From contig JBAMDO010000080.1 of the NCBI GenBank assembly GCA_037074765.1, forward strand, positions 165,958 to 229,957: 64,000 bases of DNA, read 5' to 3'. Below, in pieces: positions 22,485 through 35,600 of this stretch. Numbering within the stretch: position 1 is the first letter of the stretch; the number at the start of each line of letters is the position of its first letter. The position numbers and the translations under genes are program-made. The stretch comes from Mansonella perstans (lineage: Eukaryota > Nematoda > Chromadorea > Rhabditida > Onchocercidae). Below the pieces are notes generated by a model. It did no database searches. It had not been told where the DNA came from and was given only the letters and a program-made list of their open reading frames with translations.

Positions 22485-25400
22485 AGTAAATAAGAGCTGA
22501 CCACACTTCTAAATAACATCGTAAAAATAATTTATTGTAAAAATAAATCCATTTACAGTTAATTATAATTTAAAATGTTTAGATATGGAAAATGATTTTT
22601 TTAATCTTCGGAAAATTTCCATAAATCATTTTAGTTGTTTTGTTAAAATAAATGAAACCTGTTGCAGTTCAGGAATACTGAAGATATTTTTTCATACTTC
22701 TTCCATATCCAATCAAATGACCAGCATTATACAGAATTTCAATAGAGCATAAGATATTTCCTTGACAGTGAAATCTAAATAGATTTGTTAATTGTCACTT
22801 CTCCCTCCACATCATGATTATAATAGTAATCGTAAAATTCTTCCGATTAATTTGATCCGGTATTTTTATCATTTATGAATCAAATTAAGTAAATTTGCCA
22901 AGCAAAAGGCTTCATTCAAGGCCAAAATGACATACAACCAATAACTGATTATATTCGAAAAAAAGAGAGAAAAAAACCTTTTAGGCGGTTTTGTCGCTAT
23001 ATCGAATTTTGTAATTTTTTTTCATTGACATAAAACATACGTAGTATACTTTTCAATAACATTATCTCATTTACCATTAAGGATCGTCTTGTTAATATTC
23101 ATAGAAACATAATTGTTATAACAAAAGAAATAATTGAATATTAGTATTATCTGAATTACCAGCACAATTGATTGGGTACGAATAAGCTTAGCAATATCGA
23201 TCGTTCAGGATATTTTTATCATTTCTATAAAATGTTATTGAAATTTTTCTAAAAACCACAATAAAATAAATGTGCATCTAAAATATCTCTAAATCTTTCA
23301 TTTTAATTGTGATTCTTTATTTAATTGGTTCCACTTATTCGATTATTTTAATTGATAAAATAAAATTTGATAACATGCTGCATAGCTTTTCTCTTAAATT
23401 ATTAATTTGTCTTTTCAGAATAAAAATTGTAGCCTTTTCAATGAGGAAATAAAATTCAATAAGCAATTGGATGACTATTGCTATATGTTAATTTACATAC
23501 TGCTAATAAACATCTCTGTTAGGTTGAAAATTAATTAAGATGATATAACATTGAGCAAAATCTTACAAATGAAATTAATTCATGAAAACATATAAAATGA
23601 TAGATTACCAATTAGTATAATCGTTCATTGATACCCATGAATTTATAAAGCTGGCAATAATGTGAACAACAATAGTTAAGGATTACTTCAGAAATGTTAT
23701 TTTATAAATTAAAATGGGTCAATGATGTTTTGTCCTCAAAATTAAAACAATTTTTTTAAAATTCATTTAAAGAAAAAAATCATTAATATGAAATAATTAA
23801 GAGCACTAATAAATATATACGCACAAATAAGAGATGGAACAAATGAGTAGCAGAAAACAGAATGTTTTAAATCTAAGCTAACCTCATCACCAATTTGTTA
23901 TGCTATTATTTTCAGTGTTTGATAGAGATTTGCTTTGGACAACAATTCCAATAGCTCTGTATTTCAAGTAATAACTTTAATCGAAAACTTTTAAATGAAT
24001 AACTTTAATAGCATTTGCATTGAGAATAATAAATAATAATTATATAGAAGTATAATAAAATTTCAAACTAATTTAAATCAAACTAAATGACGAATAATAT
24101 ATTCACTGTAATGAAAGATTTCCAAATTTCAGAAATTTATGCTGGATAAAATGGCTAGAAATTTCTTTAATCCTTATGGCATAGATACTGTGCTGTATGC
24201 AACACCTGCTACAGTATTTTTAAAATATGATAAAGTAAGCTTTGAAGTAAGGCGATTATCGAAGAGATAATTGTACATTATGCTATCCTGAGGACGTATT
24301 GAATTGTATCTCATATAATTTATCCCTGTACAATGAAGTACTTATTTAGTGGATAAAGATAGCACAGAACCATCTAAGTACGTCGAAACAATTGATTCAA
24401 CGATCCATAATTGAGTTGTTTCCTTTCCACTACATCGAATTATAACAATTTGATGCCTTCTGCCTCAATCAATCTTCGCTTCGATGACCTTCAACAGTTT
24501 ACATGCTCATTCAAGTAATTTCACAATGTCTCAAAAGAGTGTCACCAATAAAATGATAATAATAATAATCATACATCAACATTATTGTAATATTTTTACA
24601 GTTAATATTAAATTGCTAGATTAAGAATTCAGATATATCTTAAAAAATCATATGATTAGTTCTTCAATTTTTCGTCATTTCTTCGATTTTTTTTCTTCAT
24701 CTCAATTTTTTTCTTCAATTTTTCTTCGGCTAATCATTAATAAATTTCAGCATTTTCAAAGCACTCAACTTATTACTACTTGCTTATTTTATTTAATAGT
24801 AATAAAAATTTGTGAAAATGTAAATTTCAAAATTTTTATTATTCAAACAGAATCCACCATAATTTTTTTGGAAGCGAATAAAATTATAATAAAAACACCG
24901 CACAAGCCATATTTTAACAATCACAAGTCTTTCTCTCCCATGCAATTGTCATATAATTGCTATAAAATACATCAACCATTTTTTGGATGAAGCTGAAGCC
25001 ATTAACATTGATTTAACTATTTCGAATGCATTATAAAATTTATTGAATAAGCATTAAATTTCAGAGAGGAACTGTAACAAATTTCGAAAATATTTTCTGT
25101 TGCATAAAGTTTCGCGTGAAAAAAATAAACAAAATTCAATTTTTGCAATTTAATGATGAAAACCCATTGAAAACTAATTTTCAAGTCTAAAAAAGATCAG
25201 AAAAATCAAAAAAGTTTATTTAGCTATAAATTTCATAGTACAAAAACTATTACTGCTATACAATAATTGTTGTAAAGGAAAAAACTCAAGTTCGTAGCGT
25301 AATAACAAAATTTCATTACTGTTTCAATTTTAATTCATTTAGCAGTTGATATTTTGAAATGGCGCAGTTGAAATGAAATAAACCAAAACGCTTAATCAAA

Positions 25401-28400
25401 CAAGTCGGAGGAAGAAGCGAGATTGAAAAATTTGAAATCTTTTGAAAACTCAGATTTTTGATCGATAAATTTATTAATAAATGTAACATGAGTGCTCTTT
25501 TCCTTACAAGTTGATTTCTCTTTGTTTTTCGAATTTCACAATTTTTTTTTTTATTCTTTGCCACGATTATTTAGATTTCAGTCAGAAAAAAATTTCCAAA
25601 ATGTCTATCAATTTCTTCTTATGTCCTTTGTTTCTTTCCAAGCAAATCCTTTCTTTTTTAATCAGCAAAAAAAAATTGTTTCAATTTTATGCAAATTTGA
25701 TTTTTTTTTTCGACGATATGGCAGTGATGACTAACGGATATGCATATTGGTTTTAATTTTTTTTTGTTGGTAAGCAAAATATAATTTCTTTGTTTATCGT
25801 CAATTAAAATGACCGAATGTCCAGACCATTTAGTGAATTTTCAAATATTTAATTGCTATTTTTCAGCGTCCTAGCTATCATCGTTCATTCAGTGACTGAT
25901 TGACTATAACTTCAGCAACACTGAATGCTTTTTTTTGGATTTTTGAAATGACTATCTGAACAGGTTAAGTTAATTCTTGTTCCTTTCTCGCTAAAAAAAA
26001 AATTAATTCACAAGAAGCCAAGTATTGTCGTGAAATTCTCACAATAAAAAATTTGAAATGATATTATTATCTAAAAGCCATGAAATTGCATTAGCATTTA
26101 ATTGAAATAATGAAATTAACGCAAAAGGAAAATTGATAAATGAAAAAAAAAATTTGAGAAATAAAAAAGAATTTCATCAAATATTTTATTGTACTAATAA
26201 CTATCTATTAGAATTTCGTATGCTGTAATTCATTTAGAATACTTTGCATAAGGAAACAGTGAAGTATAATTTCAGTTAATTCTTTCAAACTTTAACTGAT
26301 TTGAGTTGTATGAAGTTAAGGAAAGCAAAATGACTAACTGTAACCTCAGGTAAGCTAAGTAGTCAATCGATCATCGCTATTTTTGTCATTATTTAGCGTG
26401 AGAGAATCCATTATTTATCGGAGAAATCCTATCCAGCAGAGGACATTTAATTGTTAATTGCTAGACAGATGGATAGGACAACAGAGGACAGAGCTTTCTC
26501 AAATACCGACTGACCGATTCAAATGACTTTATGTTTCTATTATTTCAATAATTAGGGAAATTACCTGAGAGTATTGCAATGAATAGATGAAAGAAGCTTT
26601 ATTTATCTCACTAGCTTGAAAAATTAGCATTATTATTCTAGAGACAACAAATAGCACAAAAGTTTGCATTATCTATAAAGAAACTATTTGCTGTAGAAGT
26701 ATCGAATATCGAGAGTTCTTGATTTCTTCAATAAAATATAACTTAGATTTTAACCAATAATTCTTTTAATACATCAATGACAAACTATAAATTTTACAAT
26801 TTTTAACGCTTTTTCAATTATATTAAGATTAAAAATTTCAAAATTGATTAGAAATTGAATTCATTCTTTATTATCGTTGATTTGAAATAAAAAAGAAATT
26901 ACTTAGAACGAACATTTTTATCCCTGTTTAAATTTTATTTTTATTAATTTGATATTAATAAAAAATAAATTAAATTTGAAAAGAAAGAAAAATGAAACAA
27001 CAATAAATTGTTACTTTTACAAGTAAAATATCATACTTTATAGAAGGAAATGATTAGTGATAAATAAACATAAGCAAAATAGATTGTTATCTAATAATGA
27101 CAAAAAGTTTTATCGACCATACTTTACCAGATCAAATCTTCTACTACAATACAATTGGAAAAAATATTCAAGTAATATTGTTTAAGGTAGCCGTGTGACG
27201 TGCTTTATTACAAAGTAAAGGTAATAATACAAGCACATAAATGAAATTAAAATTTTAAATGAAATTAAAATTTTCAAATAATTTTAAATAATAAATTGGA
27301 ATAGCGACTTAACATTGTATTGTATCTAATCATTAAATGTTTTGTTTCCCTAAGATATGAAACAATCGATTTGCATATCGTAACACGTCTCACATTAAAT
27401 TGCGTTTACGAGCGTGAGATTGCGCGAAAAATATCCCCCACCTTAGTGTTCACGATTATTCTCGTCAATTTTTTTCCTGATTATACGTGTTTATTAGCGT
27501 CGATTAGGGTTAGAATATCATTTCACCGATATTTTCTGTTATTTCAATGTTTAACTTTTGATTTGAAAATTTTAAACAATAGAAAAAATATTTCAAAATA
27601 AAATATGTTAAGTAATAGAAGATTTTACAGTGTTAATTGTTTGCCAAAATGCATAGTTTTTTATTCAGTTTTTGTTTCAAAAAAGTAATGTTTAAATAAT
27701 TCAATCTTTCAACTTTTATGCATATTTAATAAAAATGCTATTTTATTTCATTTTTTATTCAAAATTATATTTCAGGATAAGTATGCTACTATCATAATTT
27801 CAAACTTAATTTTCTTATTTTATATTTTTTAATAATCTTTCAATGTGTTATTTTGGTACTAGCATTTTTTATTTCTAGTTATTAATAATTTAAAAATGAA
27901 ATCATATTTTAAAATTCCCTCTGAATTGTCTTTTTTTTTTGCGTATGATTATAATGCTAACTGCTAAAAATTAATAAAGTCTAGCTTGATTTGATTAATT
28001 AACGGAGTTTCTTTATGTGAGAGATTAACCATGAAACAATAGTTGATAATTAGGAATGCTTTGATCGTTAAGAAAAATGCCGTCCATAGAGAATTTAAAG
28101 TACACACAAATACATTCATAATAAATGCAAATGCATACATCTGTAATGAATTGTCTGTGACATGTTCAAAAAATATATCAAATATTCACATAAAACATAC
28201 AGGCATATATATGCGCAATTTCAGGTTTACTAAGGTTGCAGGTTTATTGATAAATAGATGATAAATTGATAAACCTGTGAGAGAAAACTTCCCTTTTTTG
28301 AAGATAAAAAGATTTTATACATCATTAAAATACATAATTAAATATAATACATAATTAAACTTTATACATAATTAAACGTTTTTTTTGATTTAACGAATAA

Positions 28401-28807
28401 ATTGATAGCGACAGTTTGTCCTTGAATATGCCTGTTTTCCAAAATAAGGAATGAGTTAATGATAGAAGTATCGCGACTAAATACCGCTAAATATTGTCTT
28501 AACGAGAGTCAAAGGGCCAAGGATTTGTTATGATACAGAAAAAAAGAATTTTTTCAAAAAAAGAGAAAAAAGAGTTTATATTTCGAAAATAGTTTTAAAA
28601 AGTTCAATCTAGATTAGCTGATAGAAATGATTTCACACGAAAAACGAGCGACTGTTTGATTAAAAAACCAAAATAAATCTTTTTTTTTTAATTTAGAATT
28701 TTAATTTTTGATGCGTAGAATATTTGATATTTTGTTTATCTAAACTTGTCTTTTCAAATGTTCTTGTTTATGACCTAATCTATGCTTTATTTGTCATTAT
28801 TTCACAG
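22485..28807. other. Spacer of the inverted duplication, left part; no supported gene
   Basis: AT-rich non-coding sequence with frequent homopolymer runs. Open frames here are short, T-rich translations (for example around 25490-25756) without splice or family support. Its right end presumably holds the promoter of the BH3 gene that starts at 28808. Confidence 0.6.
28796..28807 (+). other. Splice acceptor abutting the ATG of the spacer BH3 gene
   Basis: TTATTTCACAG is followed immediately by ATG at 28808. This suggests trans-splicing or a 5' non-coding exon and fixes the start. Confidence 0.5.
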
Positions 28808-29929
28808 ATGCATTATACCGGTGGTATTATTGACTATATTCATTTGAGCTACTCGCATGTTCCAACAATTTTTCCCTACGACACTGCTAAATCCCTCAAT
28901 AATCATACAGAATGCTGCATACAGGTAAGTTATCGGATTATTTTATTTTCGGTTCAGCCTGATTTTTGCAACTGAACTGCCTTAAATCATTCTACTTCAC
29001 TTGCCAAACCCTTGAGTGATTTAAAATAAAGGAGAAAGGTCATAGCGAAAGTGTTCGACTTGCATTCTCAATTCAGACTGTTCCGCAGGTCCTTTGTTCA
29101 CTCTGACTGTGAAGTTTCACTATTTTCAGAGTTGTATAAGAATGGACCAGGGAAATTGGATGGAAGAAGAGAATGAGTCGATTATTCAAAAAAGTGTTTT
29201 TCTTGGAATAGGCTTTGGAAGTGATGAACCTAATCGCAATAAAATTATCGATGACCTGAGTAAAGAGACTTTCAAATGTGTTTTAATAGATTCAAATGTT
29301 ATTGTAATGAATTGATTCAACGGATTTGTTATTTAACTGTACAAAAACTTGGCATCGATTTATCGTTCTGTTTTTTACCATTTCATCTCATTTTGCAATA
29401 CTTGATTGACCTTTTGTTTCCCTTACTAGAACATAATAAATCATGTTTTCACTGAATAATAAATCATGCTTCATGTTTAAATCATTCAAGAAATCATGAT
29501 AATAAATCATGTTTCCACTTGTTTTACTATTTATTTTTCTTGCAGGAAAAGAAGAATGGAGCACTGGGATGATTGCTGAACAGCTTCGACGTTTAGCGGA
29601 TGATTTTGAAAATGAATTTCAGAAAGCTGATGCACCCACTGTATCATGTCGAGGCAATAGCGATGCTTCTCATGTAAGTTATCTTTTAATTAACATCTTA
29701 AATGATTCATAATTACTATATAATTTGGTCTACTGTGTTTCATTCAATCATTGATGTACTACATTTACATTTTAATAAGTATTAATTCTCTTACCTGTTA
29801 TGAAAAGTCGAAACTTATTCAAGTAATTAGCATTAAAAAAGGATTCATCAAATTAAGCTATTTTTATTGCAGTTCTTCAACATTATTAAATGCATTACTG
29901 ACATTGCCAATGGACGCCTATTTCAATAA
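28808..29929 (+). CDS. BH3-only (EGL-1/BIM-like) candidate cell-death activator, diverged paralogue C
   Basis: Exons: 28808-28924, 29130-29259, 29546-29673, 29873-29929. Junctions are GT-AG and phases fit (0, 1, 0), giving 143 residues and a stop. Residues 40-80 are acidic and polar. Exon 3 carries EEWSTGMIAEQLRRLADDFE, fitting BH3 I-x3-L-x2-L-A-D-x-F at residues 92-103. The pattern is close to those of mammalian BIM and BMF. Exon 3 is 128 bp, enters in phase 1 and leaves in phase 0, exactly as in copies A and B, so the three share ancestry. The short hydrophobic last exon (FFNIIKCITDIANGRLFQ) parallels the amphipathic tail of copy A. An alternative frame of the last exon would give a very hydrophobic tail but does not fit the phase. 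Expected role: inhibit a CED-9-like protein. Of the three copies this has the cleanest structure. Confidence 0.78.
29432..29518 (+). repeat. Short repeats of AATAAATCATG inside intron 2 of BH3 gene C
   Basis: AATAAATCATG occurs three times, with further AAATCAT words, in the 87 bp just upstream of the BH3 exon acceptor. It is probably simple sequence turnover. Confidence 0.65.
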
Positions 29930-32542
29930 ACCATACGAAAGCAACATTCCCATTTTAACCATGATTTTTATTTTCTTATTTCTCTGTTTTCTGAATTTAT
30001 TACCAAATTCTCACATCTGTTGTAATTATTTTTCTGTCTTCATCAATCTTTGCTTTGACAAGCTGAGCTACTTGCTGTTAATTTCATTTTTATTTCGTGA
30101 TATTAATCTTCAAAGATTTATTTTATATTCTTCTATTTTGAATTTTATCTATGTCCTTTAATTTTCAATATGAAACAAACAATGAAGAATTTAATTATTT
30201 TTCTAATTTCGAAATTTTTGCATTTTTGATTTTTTCAAAATGCTAAATTTTTATATTTCCGGATAACTCTAAAGAGATAAAGTTAAGGAATGAAAATTTT
30301 CATCAACAGTGTAGCGATTTCTTTAACATCTGAATCGTTTCTAAATTGTTTTTTTTTTTTTTTTTTTACTTTAAATAGCTGTAATTTTTTACTTATTCCT
30401 ATATCGATTTCATGTTTGCAATAATATTTGTAACATTTTCGGATACTGTTTACTTTGTTCATTTGTTCATTCATTTATTCCACTATTTTATATATCCATT
30501 AATCTAACCACAGGTGCCTGTATTCTTCCGATGCTTCCATTTGCTTCAGTATTTATCCTTACCATTTACGAAGATTAGCACTTTTAATATTCCATTATAA
30601 TTGCTGGTATGAAATAAGGGATGTTTACCATTTGTAATAAAAAAATACTGAAAGATTTGTGCATATGTTTTGTGCATCTGTCACTTATTTTAATGTCATT
30701 CCATTTGCCGTATTTCCATTTACCTTTCTTATGCTTCTAATTTTTATGAGCTTAGCATAGTTTTTATGTTAATAATGTCAATATCCGGTGTTGAGAAAAG
30801 AAGGAATGCATTCTGTAAATATGTTGTAATTTACTGTTCTAATAATTTGTATGATAAATTGATTGTTTTGATATTATTAGTTATGTCATCGATACATTAA
30901 AAGCATAGAATGTATCTGTTGCATCTTCTTGTCCTATTTCCCATTATTTTAAATTTTGCCTAAATGGCAGTTTTTTTTTCCTCTACACTCACTACGAATA
31001 TTTTGCATCATTGACGGAAATGGACACTCTATTAGCTATCGAGTTTTGTCACCGTAGCAGATGATTCATTCATTCATTCTATTTTCTATTCTAAAAAAAT
31101 AAATAAATAAAAGCAATTTCGTTCATACCCGGACATGTTCTGAAAATAGACAAATTCATCGATGACTTGAATGGTTAAATGGCATCAATTGAACGGATAG
31201 ATTGTGACAACAGTTGTGACAACTGAATATTGATAATTTGCTAAATGAATGACAGTTACCAATTTTTTTTTTTTATTTTAAAAGACACACAAAGGAACGT
31301 ATTTAAATAAAATTGATTTTTCGTCTTCTAAAATAATTTAGAGAAGTAAAATGTAAAAGTACAGTAGAAGATAAGAGAAATGAGAAAGTTAGCTTCATAT
31401 TTTTTCATTTTTACGCTATCTTATAGTTTTATTACAGTTTAACAGTAAATTGAAAATTGCACAATATCAATGAATCTATAATTTAATCAAAAATGTTAAT
31501 TTAATTAATTTTTTCGTTTCATAAATACATTTTAGTTTTGTTTTTTCGAATTATGCAACTGCTAATTACTGTCTGATTTTATAATAAAATGAATTACTTT
31601 TGATTTGTTGGATTAAGATTGCATGAGCAACAGTTTGTAAATCAATTATGTTCCAATTTAACGCCTAAACGATTTTTTTAATCGAGTAAAGCTAACTATC
31701 ATTCATTCAGAACATTGCCGTAAAATGATCCGACTAACACAAGCTGTTTCTTCATTCACTAAGACCAAGTAGATCAAAATTTTATTTGAACATTTGCTTA
31801 ACAATATCTTAATAATTTAAGTAAATCACTCTGAGTAATATCTTAAGCAATATCACTCTGAGTAACAGATTTTTGTTAATCCATTAACTACTGGTCAGAT
31901 AGCAGTAAGAGCTTCTCGCATATTTATTTGATCATTCATGTCAAAGGTCATCTGGATTATTGAATGAATGAAAATGTAAAGAATGCTGAATTGTTATAAA
32001 TTATGCGATGAAAAGAAAAATAATTTAATTATACTATAGTTATAATTATTGGTAATCATTACTGCTTAAGCAAACTAATACTTTGATTGAACTGAAGTAA
32101 ATTATACCAGTATAATATGTGCTTCCAGAACAATGCATTCAAAAATTATTCATTCTATTATCGGATAACTTCAAAGCTACTTTATTATACTTTGGACAAA
32201 CTAAAACAGATGTCTATCAGAGATCAATGAGCATAAGGATGGAGTTCACTTTGTATTTTTCGAAAATTCCATGAAACAAAGACTTACTAGAGTCGGCAAC
32301 GTTCTATTTTTATACCTATTATATGTAGGAAATTGTTGAATGTTTTAAGAGAAAAATTTACTTATTCCAGGTATCAATTATTTGTTTTTCAATTTGAGAA
32401 ATGAAAAGGAAAAATTCTTAACTTCCAATTAATTAGCAAATTAATTTAACATTTTTTTTTTTGAGCTTTCAACATTCCATATTCGAATTATTTTGAAATG
32501 AATTGTAAACTATCAATAAAAATTAAAAATTATTGGATCAAA

Positions 32543-33681
32543 ATGAAAGAAAAATGAAAATTTTGCCAAAATTGCAAGTGTATCATTTGTAGATTTAACG
32601 GAAAAATATTCCGTAACGTGACTGATCACGCTGTAATTACATTTCTTCCTTACTATCCTTTTAAATTACACACACATTATTGTTTTCTATCGTTCACAGT
32701 GAATAGGCTTGACAGAATAAGTATTCCGTCACTGGATCACGTGATTGACCACGTAATGTAGTACTTGTAGCCATGAACATTCCATATTCGAATTATTTTG
32801 AAATGAATTGCAAAATCACATAACACCAACAATACAATATATAGGGATATCATTTAAGATTTGTTCCTTCTTCAAATCTATTCCTTTCACTTCCCAATTA
32901 TTTGTAAATTTCATTTTTTTTTCAGCTTCTTTTTAAATTATATTCAACAATTATTTGTGATCTGATAATTAATCGAAATTCCTTTTAAAACACTTAATAA
33001 ACATATTAGTTAATTTATATTATTCTTTACAATCTTCAGATGTTTCCATTGATAAAACACAGTGGATAAGCAATAAAATTGCAATTAATGAGAAGGACCT
33101 GTTTTCTGATTTGCTGACAGAAATTTCTCTGGAAGAGATGGAATGGAACAGATGGAATGCTCATGGCTGAAAATTGGTTTAAAATTTCATTTCGCTCATC
33201 TTTCATCATTACTCATGCATTTCTTTTAATTTTCTCTTTTGTTTGAATTTGCATTTGAAAAAAATTGAAATTTGTGATATTTTTCTGTTGTTCAATTGTA
33301 AAATTGTGCTAAATTAAATTTTGTTCATCAATTAAATGCCTTAATGACCTCAAATAATGCTTTTCTAATAATTTTTTGCAAATTCAAATCTATCCGCAAT
33401 AGCCCGTTATTTTCTTTTTTCACAATCGATAATAAATTTATGATTTAGAAAATTGGTTAGAGATGCTACCAATACAACATTATATGATTAGTTACGTGAT
33501 TCAGTGATGGAAAAACTTATTCTGTCAAACTTATTCACTATGTACGATAAAAAACGATAATTTATGTGTGATTTAAATGGATAGTAAGAAAGGGTATAAT
33601 TACAGTGTGATCGTGAAATATTATTCCGTTAAATCTACAAATGACACATTTGCAATTTTGATGAATTTTCATCTTTCTTTT
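32543..33681. mobile_element. Element with about 220-bp terminal inverted repeats (non-autonomous, degenerate)
   Basis: The left arm (32543-32772) holds TCATTTGTAGATTTAACGGA, GTGATC/CACGTGAT blocks and TTGACAGAATAAGTATTCC. The right arm (33463-33681) is its reverse complement with many substitutions. About 690 bp of AT-rich DNA lies between and encodes nothing I can recognise. A segment with TTCCATATTCGAATTATTTT occurs both just outside the left arm (about 32474) and just inside it (about 32780). I infer a decayed DNA transposon or fold-back element. Confidence 0.7.
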
Positions 33682-34564
33682 ACTTTTGAATGTGAAGCGA
33701 TAATTTTTAATTTGTTTTTATAAAAAAATTATTTTTTAAATGGCAACTAACAAAAGAAATCATTAATGCTATTATTGAATTTATATATGTCTGTCAATGT
33801 AATGTTTGCATGTGTCTGTTTATTTATGTTTATGTCTATCCTATATGCATTGGGTATATTTCGGTTGATAAGATGTATAAATTACAACTGTTTGTGATGA
33901 TGATCGTTTCGTTGTAATATATATCGAGGAAAAAAAAAAAGTTGAAAATTACGAACTAAACACAAAGAAGAGTGTGTGAAGCAATTGTCTATTGAAAAAA
34001 AGAAAAAAAAAAAACTGAAATTGGTAACTTTGCGGAGCTCACATTAAAATGAATAACCATTTTCTTTTCTTTTTATTTAGATCTTTATCAGTTTAATATT
34101 ACAATGAGGTTTTTTTTTCTTTTTTTTTTTTTTTTTGTGAAAATTCATTTATTTGATTGAGTTCGAAATTTCATTAATGCTTTTGAAAAAAAAAAAAAAG
34201 AGTAAATAAAAGACAAACAATAAATAGTTTTATTTTGTAATAGTCGTTATGAAAATTTTTTTAATTTTTATTGCAGAAGCAATATGTGCAAATGATAGAA
34301 ATAGAAATTAGAATGCTAATGAATGTTTGAGGGAGCAATTAAAAAAAAAAAAAAAAAAAACAAACTTAAATGATTTAATTGCTTTGTACTAACTGTTAAT
34401 TTATCTTACTTACAAAATGTTAGCAAAAAATATTTGCAAAAAGTTTCGATAAATGCTTTTAGCGAATTTTTTTATTTTTTAGTTTTTTAATTAGAAGGCA
34501 AAATTGCGAAATTGCAGATATTGACAAGTCATTTTAATTTATAATTAGTATGGATGTTGACATT

Positions 34565-35600
34565 TGTCAGCATTTTGCTGTATTTTGAATTCAGTCTAAT
34601 TTACTATTTAAAATACTGAATGAGAGTTATGAAGCGAAAGGCCTATTGTCAAAATAGTATGATTCAATTATAAAGAAGACACAGACCGGAATAACAATTG
34701 ACAATGGACGATAGCAAAATTGACAAGTAAACTTCTTAGATAAAATCTTCTGAACTAAACTTTTCAAATTTAGCTCACATCAAGTGAAATTTTCGGGCAA
34801 GATCTCATACTGGACAGTTAATAATTCATTATGAATCATTAATGCTCCTGTTAGAGCGGAAGAGATAAAAAGAAAGGGAAATTTTTCATTTGTCAAATTG
34901 TCTTATCATTCATCAAAGTTTTTGCCTGAACTTAACCAATGCGTACGAATTTCATAATATCATTGGAATCGTAGTAATGACAATTTTTTGTTTTCGACCT
35001 TTTTCTTGATGTGATTAATGGCTGTAAAGTAAGTATTACAATCCGCTACAGTAATTTTTCTTTTATATCACAAAAAATACTTTTGCAAAAAAAAAAATCT
35101 CTGATGATTCGATAGGACAACTTTGAAAATTAATCTCAAAGCTATTAAATACCATAAAGATATCATAAATTAACATTAGACGAAGCAACTAAGACACAAA
35201 AATGTTGTTCGCTTTTAACCTATCTTCATCTTAACTTAATCAATTTTTAATTCAGTCTATAATTTTCTTTTAAAATGAACCAAATGAGAGTTACGAAGCG
35301 AATAATGGTCATTTTCTCTCAATAGTATGATTTATAAAAGAGTGGTAGCTCGGAATAACAACAACAATAACATCAGCAAAATTAACTAGTAAACTTTTCG
35401 AAAATGGGACCTCCTGGAAGGTAAATAATTTAACGAACTTTATACAATCAATAATAACCCTGTAAAATGTAGTGGCAAAATTATAGAAGTGAAATGAAAT
35501 AGATATAAGAGAAATTGTTTTCTTTGTCAAATTGTTTTTAGCGATTGTCAACAAATTCTCTGTAATTTAAATTGCAATCAGTAGACGACATCAATTTCAC
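34565..35600. repeat. Diverged direct duplication, period about 670 bp
   Basis: Blocks near 34590 (TTCAGTCTA, GAGAGTTATGAAGCGAA, ATAGTATGATT, CGGAATAACAA, AGCAAAATTGACAAGTAAAC) recur in the same order near 35250-35400 with changes. Later blocks such as TTTGTCAAATTGT (34894, 35525) follow. No coding content was seen. Confidence 0.7.

Noticed and set aside
24652..24990. 112-codon plus-strand frame
   Set aside because: The Phe/Ser/Ile-rich translation of a T-rich tract has no splice context or recognisable motif.
29751..30161. Hydrophobic 136-codon frame that would give BH3 gene C a tail anchor
   Set aside because: It needs a different phase from the one left by the BH3 exon; the in-phase reading stops after 18 codons.
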